DNA of 64,000 bases from Patiria miniata (lineage: Eukaryota > Echinodermata > Asteroidea > Valvatida > Asterinidae): the NCBI RefSeq assembly GCF_015706575.1, contig NW_024037076.1, forward strand, positions 2,356,001-2,420,000. Reading direction: 5' to 3'. A model generated the notes under the pieces. That model was not told where the DNA came from and searched no databases. It was given only the letters and a program-made list of their open reading frames with translations. Each line of letters starts with the position of its first letter. Within the stretch, counting starts at the first letter, position 1. The position numbers and the translations under genes are program-made. Shown here piece by piece: positions 1 to 9,830 of this stretch.

Positions 1-305
1 TTGAAATTTGCCAGAGACACTTTGGAATTCAGCAAAAATCGAAGCTCATCACCTCAGAAACTGCACATTTGTAGCGCAGCCTATTGCCATTTTGCAATAG
101 GCTGGTTGCGAGCAAGCATTACTGTTGTGATTTTGAATTCACGATGCGGGATTCAGGCCTTTACACGTCATGCATATGATTGCATACATCAGGAGGAATG
201 CCTCCAGATGTAGTCAGGTTCAGTGCTAGCTACCTATCCCCATATTTGAAGTCCGAAGGACAATGGGGACAGGGAACCAGACTAGTCATATCTCTCCCTT
301 TGGAG

Positions 306-360
306 ATTGTTTGCGTCATGTTGAGCATGTTCACATTAACTTAAACATGACGCAAACAAT
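306..360. repeat. Perfect 17-bp inverted repeat (hairpin)
   Basis: The arm ATTGTTTGCGTCATGTT (306-322) is exactly complementary to 344-360, with a 21-nt loop. It lies in the presumed intron of the WD40 gene. It could be a small foldback element or a transcribed hairpin; nothing further shows which. Confidence 0.8.
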
Positions 361-447
361 TGAACAGCACCTGTGTGATTGCTGCCACCAATTGTCTCAA
401 AAGTCTCCCATATTGCGCAGTACTATTTGAGATAACTCAAATAAAAT

Positions 448-632
448 CAGGGGTGTGAGTGACCACTGATAAAAATAGCTGAAAACAGCTGAAAAAAGTG
501 TAAAAAAAGTTGAACTTAGGAAATCTCCTATACTTTTGTACACAGCAAGTGAAGGAAAAAGCTGAAAAAAGCTGAAATCCAACACACACAAAAAGCTGAA
601 ATCAGCTTTAAAGCTGAGATTTCACACCCCTG
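448..632. mobile_element. hAT-like MITE, 185 bp
   Basis: The ends form inverted repeats starting CAGGGGTGTGA, exact over 11 bp. Both ends are flanked by TAAAAT (442-447 and 633-638), an imperfect version of the 8-bp duplication usual for hAT elements. The interior is built from repeated AGCTGAAA words and has no coding capacity. It ends only 26 bp before the exon at 659, so it lies inside or next to the branch-point region of that acceptor. The superfamily is inferred from the CAGGGG terminus. Confidence 0.6.
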
Positions 633-658
633 TAAAATGTATATGCTTGGATTTGCAG

Positions 659-706
659 GTCAAAATTTGGGATGTACTAACGGGAGAATGCGCAAAAACA
701 CTGGAG
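659..706 (+). CDS. WD40-repeat protein, internal 48-nt exon (penultimate)
   Basis: The exon is bounded by TTTGCAG before 659 and GAG|GTAAGA after 706. It encodes 16 residues, VKIWDVLTGECAKTLE, which is the canonical end of a WD40 blade (strand d with the WD dipeptide, then the TGEC..TLEG turn). Length is a multiple of three and both edges are phase 0, matching the exon at 1195. Spliced together they read TLEGN-LEQLQCCVFTTEG, a standard passage from one blade into the next. Earlier exons lie left of the window. The identity of the WD40 protein cannot be told from two exons; it is probably a cytosolic or nuclear scaffold. Confidence 0.75.
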
Positions 707-894
707 GTAAGAATCAAGCTGATATGTCAAAGAATTGTTATTTTTAGTGGGAAAGAACCCGAGGCCAATTTTATGATGGAAAGTTATACTGAATCAAAAT
801 GTCTATGGGGAGTTGTAAAAATATTCTGAACTATATTTTTTTAAATGATCTAAATGTTTCTCAGTCTAAAACTTGTTATCCTTCCTTCCTTCCT

Positions 895-1165
895 TGAAAG
901 TTCAGCCTCATATGTATGAGGAACAAACACGCTGCCAGAAACTGAGAAACACCGGAACCACGTACCCCTTCTCTTAGCGATAAGTGTTACTGGGTTCTTT
1001 TGCGTGCATTATACAACCCACATGACATACAGCTTTACGTCCCATCCGAAGGACGAAGCAATAATGGTTTAGTGTCTTGCTTAAGGACACAAGTGTCAAG
1101 ACCGAGACTCAAACCCCCACTCTGCTGAGTCCGGTGCTCTTAACCGCTCTGCCATGACAATCTTT
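895..1165 (-). mobile_element. tRNA-derived SINE, family C
   Basis: On the minus strand it starts with a tRNA-like head (GGCAGAGCGGTTAAGAGC, then GTTTGAGTC as a B-box-like word). A tail follows containing the CTTGCTTAAGGACAC and CGTCCTTCGGATGGGACG words in reverse sense. I recognise this body from SINEs widespread in marine invertebrate deuterostomes. It lies in the last intron of the WD40 gene and stops about 30 bp before the splice acceptor at 1195. The left edge is approximate. Confidence 0.65.
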
Positions 1166-1194
1166 GTTGTACCTTTTGTTGGTATTGGTTTCAG

Positions 1195-1413
1195 GGCAAT
1201 TTGGAGCAACTGCAATGCTGCGTCTTCACAACAGAGGGCGCCCTTCTGGCCTCTGGAGCAGCGGTCATGCCAACCCTGGCCTTCCAGACATCGTCCGCGA
1301 ATGAACAGCCGTCCAAATCCAAAACTTCCTGTGGGACAAATATCGGCCTGGAAGAGTCAACAGAGGGCGCCCTTCTGGCTTCTGCAGCAAGCCATTCAAA
1401 TATCCTGGCATAA
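1195..1413 (+). CDS. WD40-repeat protein, terminal coding exon
   Basis: The acceptor is TTGGTTTCAG|GGC at 1194/1195, phase 0 with the upstream exon; the stop TAA is at 1411-1413, giving 72 residues. The first 23 (GNLEQLQCCVFTTEGALLAS, then GAA) match the opening of a WD40 blade: the strand d-a turn, CCVFTTEG, and LLASGAA before an expected DG that is missing. The rest, from about residue 24, is low-complexity and matches no WD blade. Residues about 55-72 repeat the ESTEGALLAS theme because the exon runs into a tandem array. The blade is therefore cut short, with a repeat-made C-terminus. An alternative is that the true last exon splices out inside the array and this reading frame is read-through. 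Confidence 0.6.
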   Translation, partial: GNLEQLQCCVFTTEGALLASGAAVMPTLAFQTSSANEQPSKSKTSCGTNIGLEESTEGALLASAASHSNILA

Positions 1414-1860
1414 TGCAACGAATCTCAGCCTAGGAGAGTCAACAGAGGGCGACCTTCTTGCCTCTGCAGCAAGCCATTCAAATATCCTGGCATAATGCAA
1501 CAAATCTCAGGCTAGGAGAGTCAACAGAGGGCGCCCTTCTGGCCTCTGCAGCAAGCCATTCAAATATCCTGGCATAAAAGAATGCAATTAATCTCAGCCT
1601 AGGGAAGGTCAACAGAGGGCGACCTTCTTGCCTCTGCAGCAAGCCATTCAAATATCCTGACATAATGCATCAAATCTCAGCCTAGGAGAGTCAACAGAGG
1701 GCGCCCTTCTGGCCTCTGGAGCAGTGTCAATGCAACCCTGGCCTTTAACCTTCCCAGACCTCATCCACAAAATATGAAAAGCCATCCAAAATTTCCCTGT
1801 ACAACAAATCTCAGCCGAGAAAAATCAACAGAGGGCGCCCTTCTGGCCTCTGCAGATACC
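1229..1860 (+). repeat. Seven-copy tandem array overlapping the terminal WD40 exon
   Basis: The word CAACAGAGGGCG starts at 1229, 1358, 1440, 1522, 1610, 1692 and 1826, so spacings are 129, 82, 82, 88, 82 and 134. Units 1 and 6 are long, sharing AACCCTGGCCTT and a GCCATCCAAA or CCGTCCAAA stretch. Units 2-5 are short and share GCAGCAAGCCATTCAAATAT. Units 1 and 2 are inside the coding exon; the others are in the presumed 3' UTR. The GAGGGCGCC core also resembles part of a CTCF-type site. Confidence 0.9.
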
Positions 1861-2135
1861 CTATTTAGGCGGATTCCCAATTTCTCAATTTCTCACAGGG
1901 TATCATAAAATCATGGTTATTTATATTCCAAGATGAAGAAGAAAATATTAAAAAACGTAAGATTATTTGTGCTGTAAAATGATGTATAATAGTTTGAAAT
2001 TTTGTGTGTGATAATTGTACGGGAAAAGGTTTGAAAGACCGAGTTGTCGTAATTTTTCACATAACTTTTTTTTTATGTGTGTGATGTGTTTAATAATATT
2101 AAATGTCATATGTAAATAAAAGAATTCTATAAGTT
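1414..2135 (+). other. 3' UTR of the WD40 gene
   Basis: It runs from the stop codon to just after the AATAAA signal at 2115-2120. The first 450 bases are the tandem array; the rest (1862-2135) is AT-rich single-copy-looking DNA. The end point is inferred from the poly(A) signal, as no cleavage site can be read directly. Confidence 0.5.
2115..2120 (+). terminator. Poly(A) signal AATAAA of the WD40 gene
   Basis: A canonical AATAAA lies 700 bases after the stop codon, with a T-rich GTTTTATT shortly downstream, as expected for a cleavage and polyadenylation region. Confidence 0.5.
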
Positions 2136-4650
2136 TTATTAATGCTAAAACTGTGTTTAGAATTTTATTTGTAGTCTTGAAATTGACCGTTCTTTAATAC
2201 AGTAATGTTTCCTTTATTTTGACAAGTGTGATAATACATACAATTTTGTAAACATGAATGTTGCATGAAGCATTGTGTTTTTAAAACAGCAAGCTCAAAC
2301 AAATGGAGCATAAATATCATTTCTGTCATAATTGGAACCACAGTTATGTAAATACATGTATTGAGAAACGTACTAAAAAAAAAAACATGGAGCAAAATAC
2401 GACACGAAGACATTCAGTCCATGTTTCCAAACAATGAAATCATACCCCTGTTTCCTGATCTAGTTCTGTTTCCTGATCTATTCCGCAAGCCATATGCCCG
2501 TAGCGAGTATGTTCCAATATTTACATTTTGAGAATCATGTCGTGGCTTTTGAACAAAGAGGTCGGACCATCTTAAAAACAGAGACACGTTGTAGGTAGTC
2601 GGCCGCATTTTGCATTTTTTGTTGGCCGATTTAGATATGTATCTTTTTATGTTTGCGGACTTGTGGCTTGGACGCACCATTATCTTGTGTTTACTTTCGG
2701 ATCTAAGCGTGGAACGCACACGTGCATTGCGCAAAAAGATTACGGTGTAGTGTTGCATTTTGACTCTCTGAAATACGGACTGGTTGTAATTGCGCATGCC
2801 TAAGTGGCTGGTCACGTGTGGGGGTTCAATGAGTCAATAGATAAAGGTACACATGTATGGAAATTGCATTCAAAAAATTGTAGGGGTTTATCGAGATGAG
2901 ACCATATTATAGATTTGTAAGTTGTTTGATAGATTTTCAATATTACACCGCAATTTTTTTTATGAAACAAAGAAGACAATGGACGGTATTATCTAAACAA
3001 AACTGGAATGAAACTACAGGAAAATTGTATCTTGGAGGGAAAAGAAATCGTGAGAAGAAACAATAAGTTCGTGCGCTCTTTTAAAGGCTGCTTTTGGTGG
3101 AAAGGAGAATAAGGGTTTTTTTTTGGGGGGGGGGGTTGGGGCGATGTGCGTTTGTGTTTTGATACTCCTAATTTCGTATGCGTTGAAAGGGGAAATTATG
3201 TAAAAGCTTCTAACGGTCCTTGAAAAATGATATTATTTCTTGAAAGGCAATACACGCTAGGCGACAAAGCGCTCTATAGATCCGCTTCCTGAGATGTCAA
3301 ATAGGCAGAGGCTTTGGCACTGTGATTGTTTGTCAGACAGGCGCGGTGGAGCGAGGCTGCAGAGTGGACCGGTCGTCTCGGGTTGCCGGGCCGTTTGGAG
3401 TGCCAATATCCCCGGTCGAGTGATGCGGGGCTGGCGCGCTGTGGGCCGCGGGTTTCCGGTCCATCAGGTCCGGTGGGTCTGTGCGGTAGATGACCGGCGA
3501 TCGCGGAGAAGTGAGTTATTGAGGAGGGGGAGAGAGAGAGAGTGGCGGTTTGAAGAGGAGTATGTGAGGATTAGTAAGAGAAGGATGCGGCTCCATGGTG
3601 ATACTGAATATCAGATGAAGTCTGGGAGATGCCCAACTCTGGAATATTGACGAGCGGGGTGTTGGTGTGATTTTGCTGGGAGGAGGGGGGGGGGGGAGTT
3701 GGAAATACACATGCGCAGCTGCTAGGCGCACAGTTGTTGATTTAAACTAGGGCTAGTGACTCTAGACTCAATATGATGAATTTAGTTCATAATACTGCCA
3801 ACTATATAATTGTTCTCAATTGGGCCCAAGTTTCATAGTGCTACTGAGAAGGAATATACGTTTGGCAGAGATCAGCTCGGAACCAGCGACAAGCATCATA
3901 TATAGCTTGACGCTTTCACTGGTAAGAAGCAATTTGCTTAATCAGTGGTTCCCGCTCCCCGTCGCCAGAATCGACGAAGGACGGATTGTGAACCAGTCTA
4001 ATAAAATAATCGCAAAGTCCCTTTTTTTTTTTTTTTTTTAATAATCTTCAAAATGGGCAAGTATTGCTGAATTAATTCTTGTCCAAAGTTGTAAAAAAAA
4101 AGAAAAAAAAAAGAAGTACCTAACTATACAACTTTGGGAAAAAAAATTCTCCCAGAAATGAATTCCAATTTTACAAAAATTAAAGTATTATCGAAGTAAA
4201 TTTATACCAATTGTTGGCCAGAATAAAACTGCCTAACTTTGTTTCACCATTTTTTTTCTCGTGGACGAGTATAGTCTACATATACACCACTGTGATATAT
4301 CACTCATCGACTTATAACAGTCATAGGGGAAATGTCGTCGATATCCGGATGACATTATACTGACGTACGACAGCCGCACGGGTTGTGCGCAGTGCGCAAG
4401 CGAGCGTGAAGCGGAACGGACACCCAAGCCGTACACCCAATCCGTCGAGTGTTGCGCCAATTAATTAAAAACTGCGATATTGAGTGTTAAAGGGGCATGC
4501 ACTGTAGCTGGTGTTCTTTAGAATTTTTTTTACTTTAATGTGTCTATTCGTGAACAGCTCAGAAACCAACGTAGAACAACGTGTATGGGTCTAACAGCCT
4601 CGCTCTCATTTTCAATATGGCGCTTGGATGCAGAGAGCGAAAGACCTGAT
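2136..4650. other. Intergenic, no gene seen
   Basis: Open frames here (the longest is 133 codons, minus strand, 2414-2815) show no recognisable domain. The stretch contains homopolymers (T then G run near 3118-3136; G run near 3688; T run near 4022). A GC- and CpG-rich block at 3290-3520 has no clear coding signal and could be regulatory. Confidence 0.5.
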
Positions 4651-4781
4651 AGACCTTGAGACATAATGACGTCAAGCTTTGTTTACATGTTGGTTTGCCT
4701 ATATGAGAACCAATCGTCCCCCTGGCTCCCATAGGAAAGTGCACTTGTAATCAAAGCGTGACGTCATTATGTCTTAGGTCT
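4651..4781. mobile_element. Short inverted-repeat element with CRE-bearing arms
   Basis: Arm 4651-4681 and arm 4752-4781 are complementary over about 30 bp with a few mismatches, enclosing 70 bp. Each arm contains ATAATGACGTCA, so a perfect CREB/ATF palindrome TGACGTCA is present in both arms. The size and arrangement suggest a MITE or foldback element. No target-site duplication was identified. Confidence 0.65.
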
Positions 4782-7171
4782 ATTCTAAAGTTTGCAGGCC
4801 AGTAAACAGGCCCGAAATTGTCTTCGCCGGCCCAATCATTATTTGCATGACCTCAGATTCTCCGTTATTAGGGTTTTGTGGCCCTCGTATTTCTCTTTAT
4901 TTTTTAAGCGAGGGCATTTATCATGATGCACGCAATTCGTACATGCTGCACATCACGAGCATAAAAACCATAATCCATGTTGATCGCCCTACATTCAACC
5001 TCATCTGGAGTATTTGCGTTGGTCACGACACACGCCTGAACATTACATCCCGTACACGGTACACACTAACCACGCACACAGGACAAAAACCACCCCTAAA
5101 TCTTCCTCCTATTCAGGATAAAAAAATATCCCCCAGAAATAGGATACAGGCAACATAAAACCGCTATATCCCGGATTATAGGCCTACCGGATCCGCGAAA
5201 CTAAAGACGACGAACATACAAAAAAAACCTAAAAACTCCGTGTTTGACGAGCACTTGTGACCGTGGCGGGGCCAGGTGGCGCTACGGGGCTTGAGTGACA
5301 ATATGCCGGCATATGGTCTCGGTGCGGCCCGCTGCAACTCGAGTCCCGGACCCTGATGAGATTACGTCCGGGGGAAAAATCCTCCCTTCCACTATCTCTG
5401 TGGTAACGGGGGATGGGAAACAACTCGTCATAACTCCCGTCAATTGAAGTGTCCCAGAGATGCTTCAAAAATTTTGATGAAAGAGTCGATGGGCGTCTGA
5501 CGCTCAACATGGTCGAAAAAAAGAGAAATTGGGAGAAACTCTTCAACTGGCTCGTCAGTGCCTGAATTATGACAGACGAAAAACAACAACTGAAAAGGGG
5601 GACTGGGAGATGTGACCTTTTTAAGTTCGATGTGATGGTTGGGGTTTTCAAAGTGGGAACACAAATTTGGTCTATTTTTGAAGGTACAGGCTAATTAATC
5701 ATTTGGAACAAGGCCATTTTACGAAGACACTTTACATTACGAGAACTAGAACGATTTTCAAAAATAAAACCGATACAAATCAATCAAATTAAAACTGCAT
5801 TTCGTAGAATTATTCCAAGCATATCATTTTTTTAAACTCAATATAAACCAATAAATTTTAGCAAAGAAATTGAATCTAGAATTTAGAATTTTTCAATTTA
5901 GAATTTTAAAAAGCCTTGAAAGGGAGCAATAGTCAAGGTCAATTTTGTCTCAATTTGTGGCATTCATCCCTTTCAATAATGCATAGGCCCCTATTAATGT
6001 AAGGGGGAAAACAGTTTTGGAATGCTTGTAATAAACACAAGTTAAGAAAAGAAACAGTTTCAGATTCAAAAGTTAATTATTAACCCAAAACTAACACAGT
6101 CGAATTCGGTCGCAATCTTTGAAGTCAGGGCGTGCGCGTTTCTGTCAAGAGATTGGCGCAACAACAATAGCATTGTTGTACAGTGTTTACCGTGGTATTA
6201 TTTTTCCGAAGGGGTAATTTTTACCCCCAACAAAAGGGCGCGGGTCGATGTAAGGTTGCCACGCAGGATCGGTAAGGGTAGATTTAAGGGTCGCCGGTCG
6301 CGGCTTGGAATCGGCTCGCGTTTGATCTCTGAGCTATGAGGCAGAACTGACACCGGCATCGCTTTTCGGAGAACATTCCTGAGATTTTGGCGGACTAGCT
6401 GTGGGTTCCAAGGTGACATTTGTCGGCGGGTGAAATATCAGATCCACACGCTCAAAATAATGTTCGCCTTGCACCCGAAAAGTCCGGTCAGTGACATTTC
6501 AACACCAAATTTAATTTAGCACTACGAAACAGAAATAATAATTGTTCATGTACGGTAATGAAACCAAGGATTCCTCAAATACGCCCAATGCACTGCAGCT
6601 CGCAAGCCTGAAGAAACTTGTGGATTTTTTTAAAACCACAGCAAGCATTGTTTATTTAGAAGCGCTATAAAGTTGCACCTGACTCTTAAGACAGTTAGAA
6701 ACATTAGTAATTATTCGGAAACGAACGATACAATTTTATGGGGAAAAAACTTCCTCAAAGTGAAGATAGGACTGGAACCAAATAATCTATGAAATTATTT
6801 CGCCTCAGTGAAATAATTTTGATTGAAACCAAACAATCATTGAATGCAGTTTTCAAAAAAAGTGTGTCCGCAGGCACACTTTTTTACATGCGTAATCAAC
6901 GTTAACGGAATCCAGTTACGAGACACGCAACATTCTGTAAATGTTTTCTCCGCTTTGACACCGAGTTAGGCTACTTCACATGCTATGTTTATAGGCTGAG
7001 TTGATATGCACTCTTCTTAAAGATTGTGAGTAATTATGTTGCGTCCAACGAAAAAAAAATGGCACAACGAAGCAAATGATCCTGTGTACCTCTTTAACAT
7101 TCGGTGACAGACAAGTTTTTTCTCATGCATTTTCAATTCTCATATAGTTCTCAATTCAGTTTTCAACCGAA
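4782..7171. other. Intergenic, no gene seen; CpG-rich blocks
   Basis: No exon or protein family is recognisable. CpG-rich blocks occur at about 5240-5420 and 6110-6480, separated by AT-rich DNA. The second contains the paired SOX-like site at 6161-6179. The 140-codon minus-strand frame at 5229-5651 looks like chance coding in the first block. Confidence 0.45.
6161..6179. promoter_or_regulatory. Palindromic paired SOX-type site
   Basis: ACAACAATAGCATTGTTGT has two 8-bp arms that are perfect inverted copies around a 3-base centre. Each arm contains ACAAT, the core bound by SOX proteins; facing ACAAT pairs are the known arrangement for dimeric SoxE factors. Function here is inferred only. Confidence 0.4.
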
Positions 7172-7233
7172 AACAGCCGTCGGGACAATGAACTACACGG
7201 CACGTTTGAACTTGAGTTGGCCCGACGGCTGTT
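7172..7233. repeat. GC-rich hairpin, 13-bp perfect arms
   Basis: AACAGCCGTCGGG at 7172-7184 is exactly complementary to 7221-7233, leaving a 36-nt interior. The overall size of 62 nt is like that of a small hairpin RNA precursor, but the pairing inside the 13-bp arms is weak. It stands in a locally GC-rich patch within AT-rich DNA. Confidence 0.7.
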
Positions 7234-8919
7234 ACCAAACGAGGCCGCCGCTTCCTTAGAAACAATCTTCAGTCGCCGTTGCCCGGAAAAGCAGTTTTGT
7301 TTTGATCAAAAGTTGGCCGCACTGAACACAAACAAAAAATGTATTCATGACGGCACTTAACAACAGACTTCAAAATTTAATCCCCGCATGCCCGCACTTT
7401 GTTTAAGACTTTAACCCAACATAACTGCGAGGCGAGCAGTGCGTGCGTGTCTGTGTATAAAACCGCTGGAATTGTTGTAATGATCTTTTAATTTTAAGAT
7501 ACACAAATGGATTTGCCTGATTAGATCAAATTCCCTGATAATATTTCGACAAAGTCCAGCCGTTAAAAAGTCTCAAAAGCAGTTTGCAAATTTGTTGTGT
7601 GACAAACTATGGTTGGATAGAGAAAACACGAAATATGCAAACTTCAAATTAACATAAACATATCTGGCTAACGTAGGTAAGGTGTATTACATACAGTTTT
7701 CAGATTATCGATTGTCCAAAAATAAAATGTATACAAACAGTGTCATTTTTTTTTTTTATTTACTAATTTTTTAAAATTTACTCATTTGGTGCATTGGCTC
7801 GTCGGTGTTTCGGTTTGATATTTTTCCATTGAGTAAATAATAATGAAAATACGGATATGTTCATTTTTAGACTTAATTACAATTTGCATGTATTTTCCTA
7901 AATCTACCTTTCAAGAATTGTTTGTCATAAATTTTTGTCGTCAAAAATTTAAAGAATGAAATTATTGAATATTTATTGCTTGATTCAAAATCAAGTTCAA
8001 TATACAAATTTTTGTGTTATCCTCTGATCTTGCTTTCACAAAACTGTTTGTATCAAAGTTGTTTGTCGTCAACAAGTTATACGAGGTCTATATCCAACTG
8101 TACCGTGTTTCATTGGTGACTGGTACCGGGAGATTTAAAGGCGTAGCCCGGCCTCACCAAACACGTACACGCTCCCCGTAAGTAGTTGTTTGCTTACACG
8201 GAGATTACAACACCCAACACCGGCCAAAATAAAAAAGAAACTTCCAACAAACATTCACCGAGGAGAGGTTAGTACTACGGGGGATAGAGCGATACTGCCC
8301 GGGCAGATCGAACTTTGACACGGTTGGAAGTGAGCCGTGAAACCGGCGGAGCGGATCAGCAATCGCGGAGTTGCGTGGAGTTGGAAAACAAGTGTTGAAA
8401 ATCGCCAGGACGAACAGGCACAAGTGCTCGCAGTTGTCATAAGTTCTTCTCCCGTGAGCGTTTTAAGGAAATATTGCTCAGCGCATTGCAGTACTGTTTA
8501 CAACCTGTTGATCCGTCATTTCAAAAGATAAATTCTGGAAGGTCGACCATTGGTAGTGAAATCTGTATTTGAGGAACACGTTTGGAAACACCCATGACGG
8601 AAGGTGAGTCTTCAAAACTTTTGATTTTGTTTAGAGATTTTTTTTTAAAGTTCACAATTTAAAATGTTACACTTGCTAATGTTGTAAGCAAGGCACATCA
8701 AATCTGAAGTTAGTCAAAACAATACTTCTTTAATCATGGAAATGCTGTGTTATATGGTCATGCTATTTCCCATTTTAACACCACATTTTCATTATTTTAA
8801 CCTTCTGTTATTGATAATTTAAAAATGTCGCGGTACATGTTGGAGAAAGTAATCACGTCGTATTTTTACATTATATTAAGGTTAAATATTTTTTAAGGCT
8901 AAGGGATCCGTCAACATTG
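7234..8919. other. Intergenic, no gene seen
   Basis: This is mostly AT-rich sequence with no exon, repeat array or recognisable protein. A short moderately GC-rich block at about 8110-8450 contains overlapping short frames on both strands, none convincing. Confidence 0.45.
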
Positions 8920-8992
8920 GGCTGGATAGTTCAGAAGGTACAGCACGGGAACGGTAACTCCGGAGGTCGCTGGTTCAAACCCCGCTCCAGTC
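8920..8992 (+). mobile_element. tRNA-derived SINE, family A (head)
   Basis: The 73-nt tRNA-like sequence has a 7-bp acceptor pairing (GGCTGGA with TCCAGTC), an A-box-like TAGTTCAGAAGGTA, and a B box GGTTCAAACCC. The anticodon loop reads ACGGTAA with C where a T33 is expected, and the T stem has a mismatch. It is therefore a tRNA-derived repeat rather than a working tRNA gene. A second member lies at 32432-32503 on the minus strand. Confidence 0.7.
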
Positions 8993-9551
8993 AATTTCTT
9001 GTTAAACTTTAAAAATAACTGGCAGATGATGGTACTACAATTGAATGTATAAAAGAACATAAAATGAAATAGGGATGAACGGTGGCATTGCATGACTGAG
9101 AATTTTGGTGAAAACAATAATTGGAAAATTTGACGTCAATTATTCGTCAAAGTCCAACAATCGTCAACGGAGAATCATGTATTTCTAAAAAAAAAAAAAA
9201 AACATAGCATTTTGGCATGTCACGAATCTCAATCCTGCACACGGCAAAAGAGATGATACATGTTGAGATTCGCCCGATTATCTGAGAAATCCTGATACCT
9301 CTAGGTCAGATGAAATGGTTCACGTTTTTGTCGGAATTGTTATCGTGACAATCGTAGAGTGCGTGACGATCGTGACAATCGTATTTCGAATGACTTCGAG
9401 GCTACGGCGGCGAATGTCGCATGTGCACCGTGTAGGCCTTCTACTGCTGCAGCAATCTTGGATCTTTTTACCCGTAATAAGTATTATAAGTGTCATCTGT
9501 CCTTTTGGTTTTTGCTGGTCACAGAGGGCCAGCTTACTGTCCTCTTGGTAC
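8993..9551. other. Intergenic, SINE tail and unassigned sequence
   Basis: The SINE body probably extends some tens of bases past its head but I cannot set its end. An A-run occurs near 9188. The frame at 9315-9563 has no recognisable domain. Confidence 0.4.
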
Positions 9552-9830
9552 CTATCTCACTGACTGATTGACTGACTGACTCCCCGTAGCCTGTGAATCG
9601 GGCAGTGCTATCGTATATGATTACCCCGTGACACCAGACTAGTGTCCCCTTTTTACCTTTTTTTCACTGCCTGCCTGACTGACTGTCACTTGTGAACTGG
9701 GCAGTGCTATCGTATAGGATTACCCCCATAATGCAAGACGCGTCCTCTCCGCACTCACTGACTGACTCTAACCTGTGAACCGGGCAGTGCTATCGTATAG
9801 GTTGACCCTGTAACGCCAATGGATTGGCTT
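9552..9830 (+). repeat. Three-copy tandem repeat, 83-99 bp unit
   Basis: Three copies of TGTGAAyyGGGCAGTGCTAT start at 9592, 9691 and 9774. Each is preceded by runs of the tetramer GACT/CTGA. The tetramer tracts may have driven the duplication. Confidence 0.85.

Larger units (their letters stand above)
1..658 (+). other. Intron of the WD40 gene (window starts inside it)
   Basis: No WD-like coding sequence is visible before the exon at 659, so this is read as intron. The 70-codon open frame at its start matches no family I know and carries no WD motif. The stretch holds a perfect 17-bp hairpin (306-360) and a small hAT-like element (448-632), listed separately. Confidence 0.55.

Noticed and set aside
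8920..8992. Functional tRNA gene (Thr-like GGT anticodon)
   Set aside because: T33 is replaced by C, the anticodon and T stems are mismatched, and a close relative with a different anticodon is at 32432. This is the signature of a tRNA-derived SINE.
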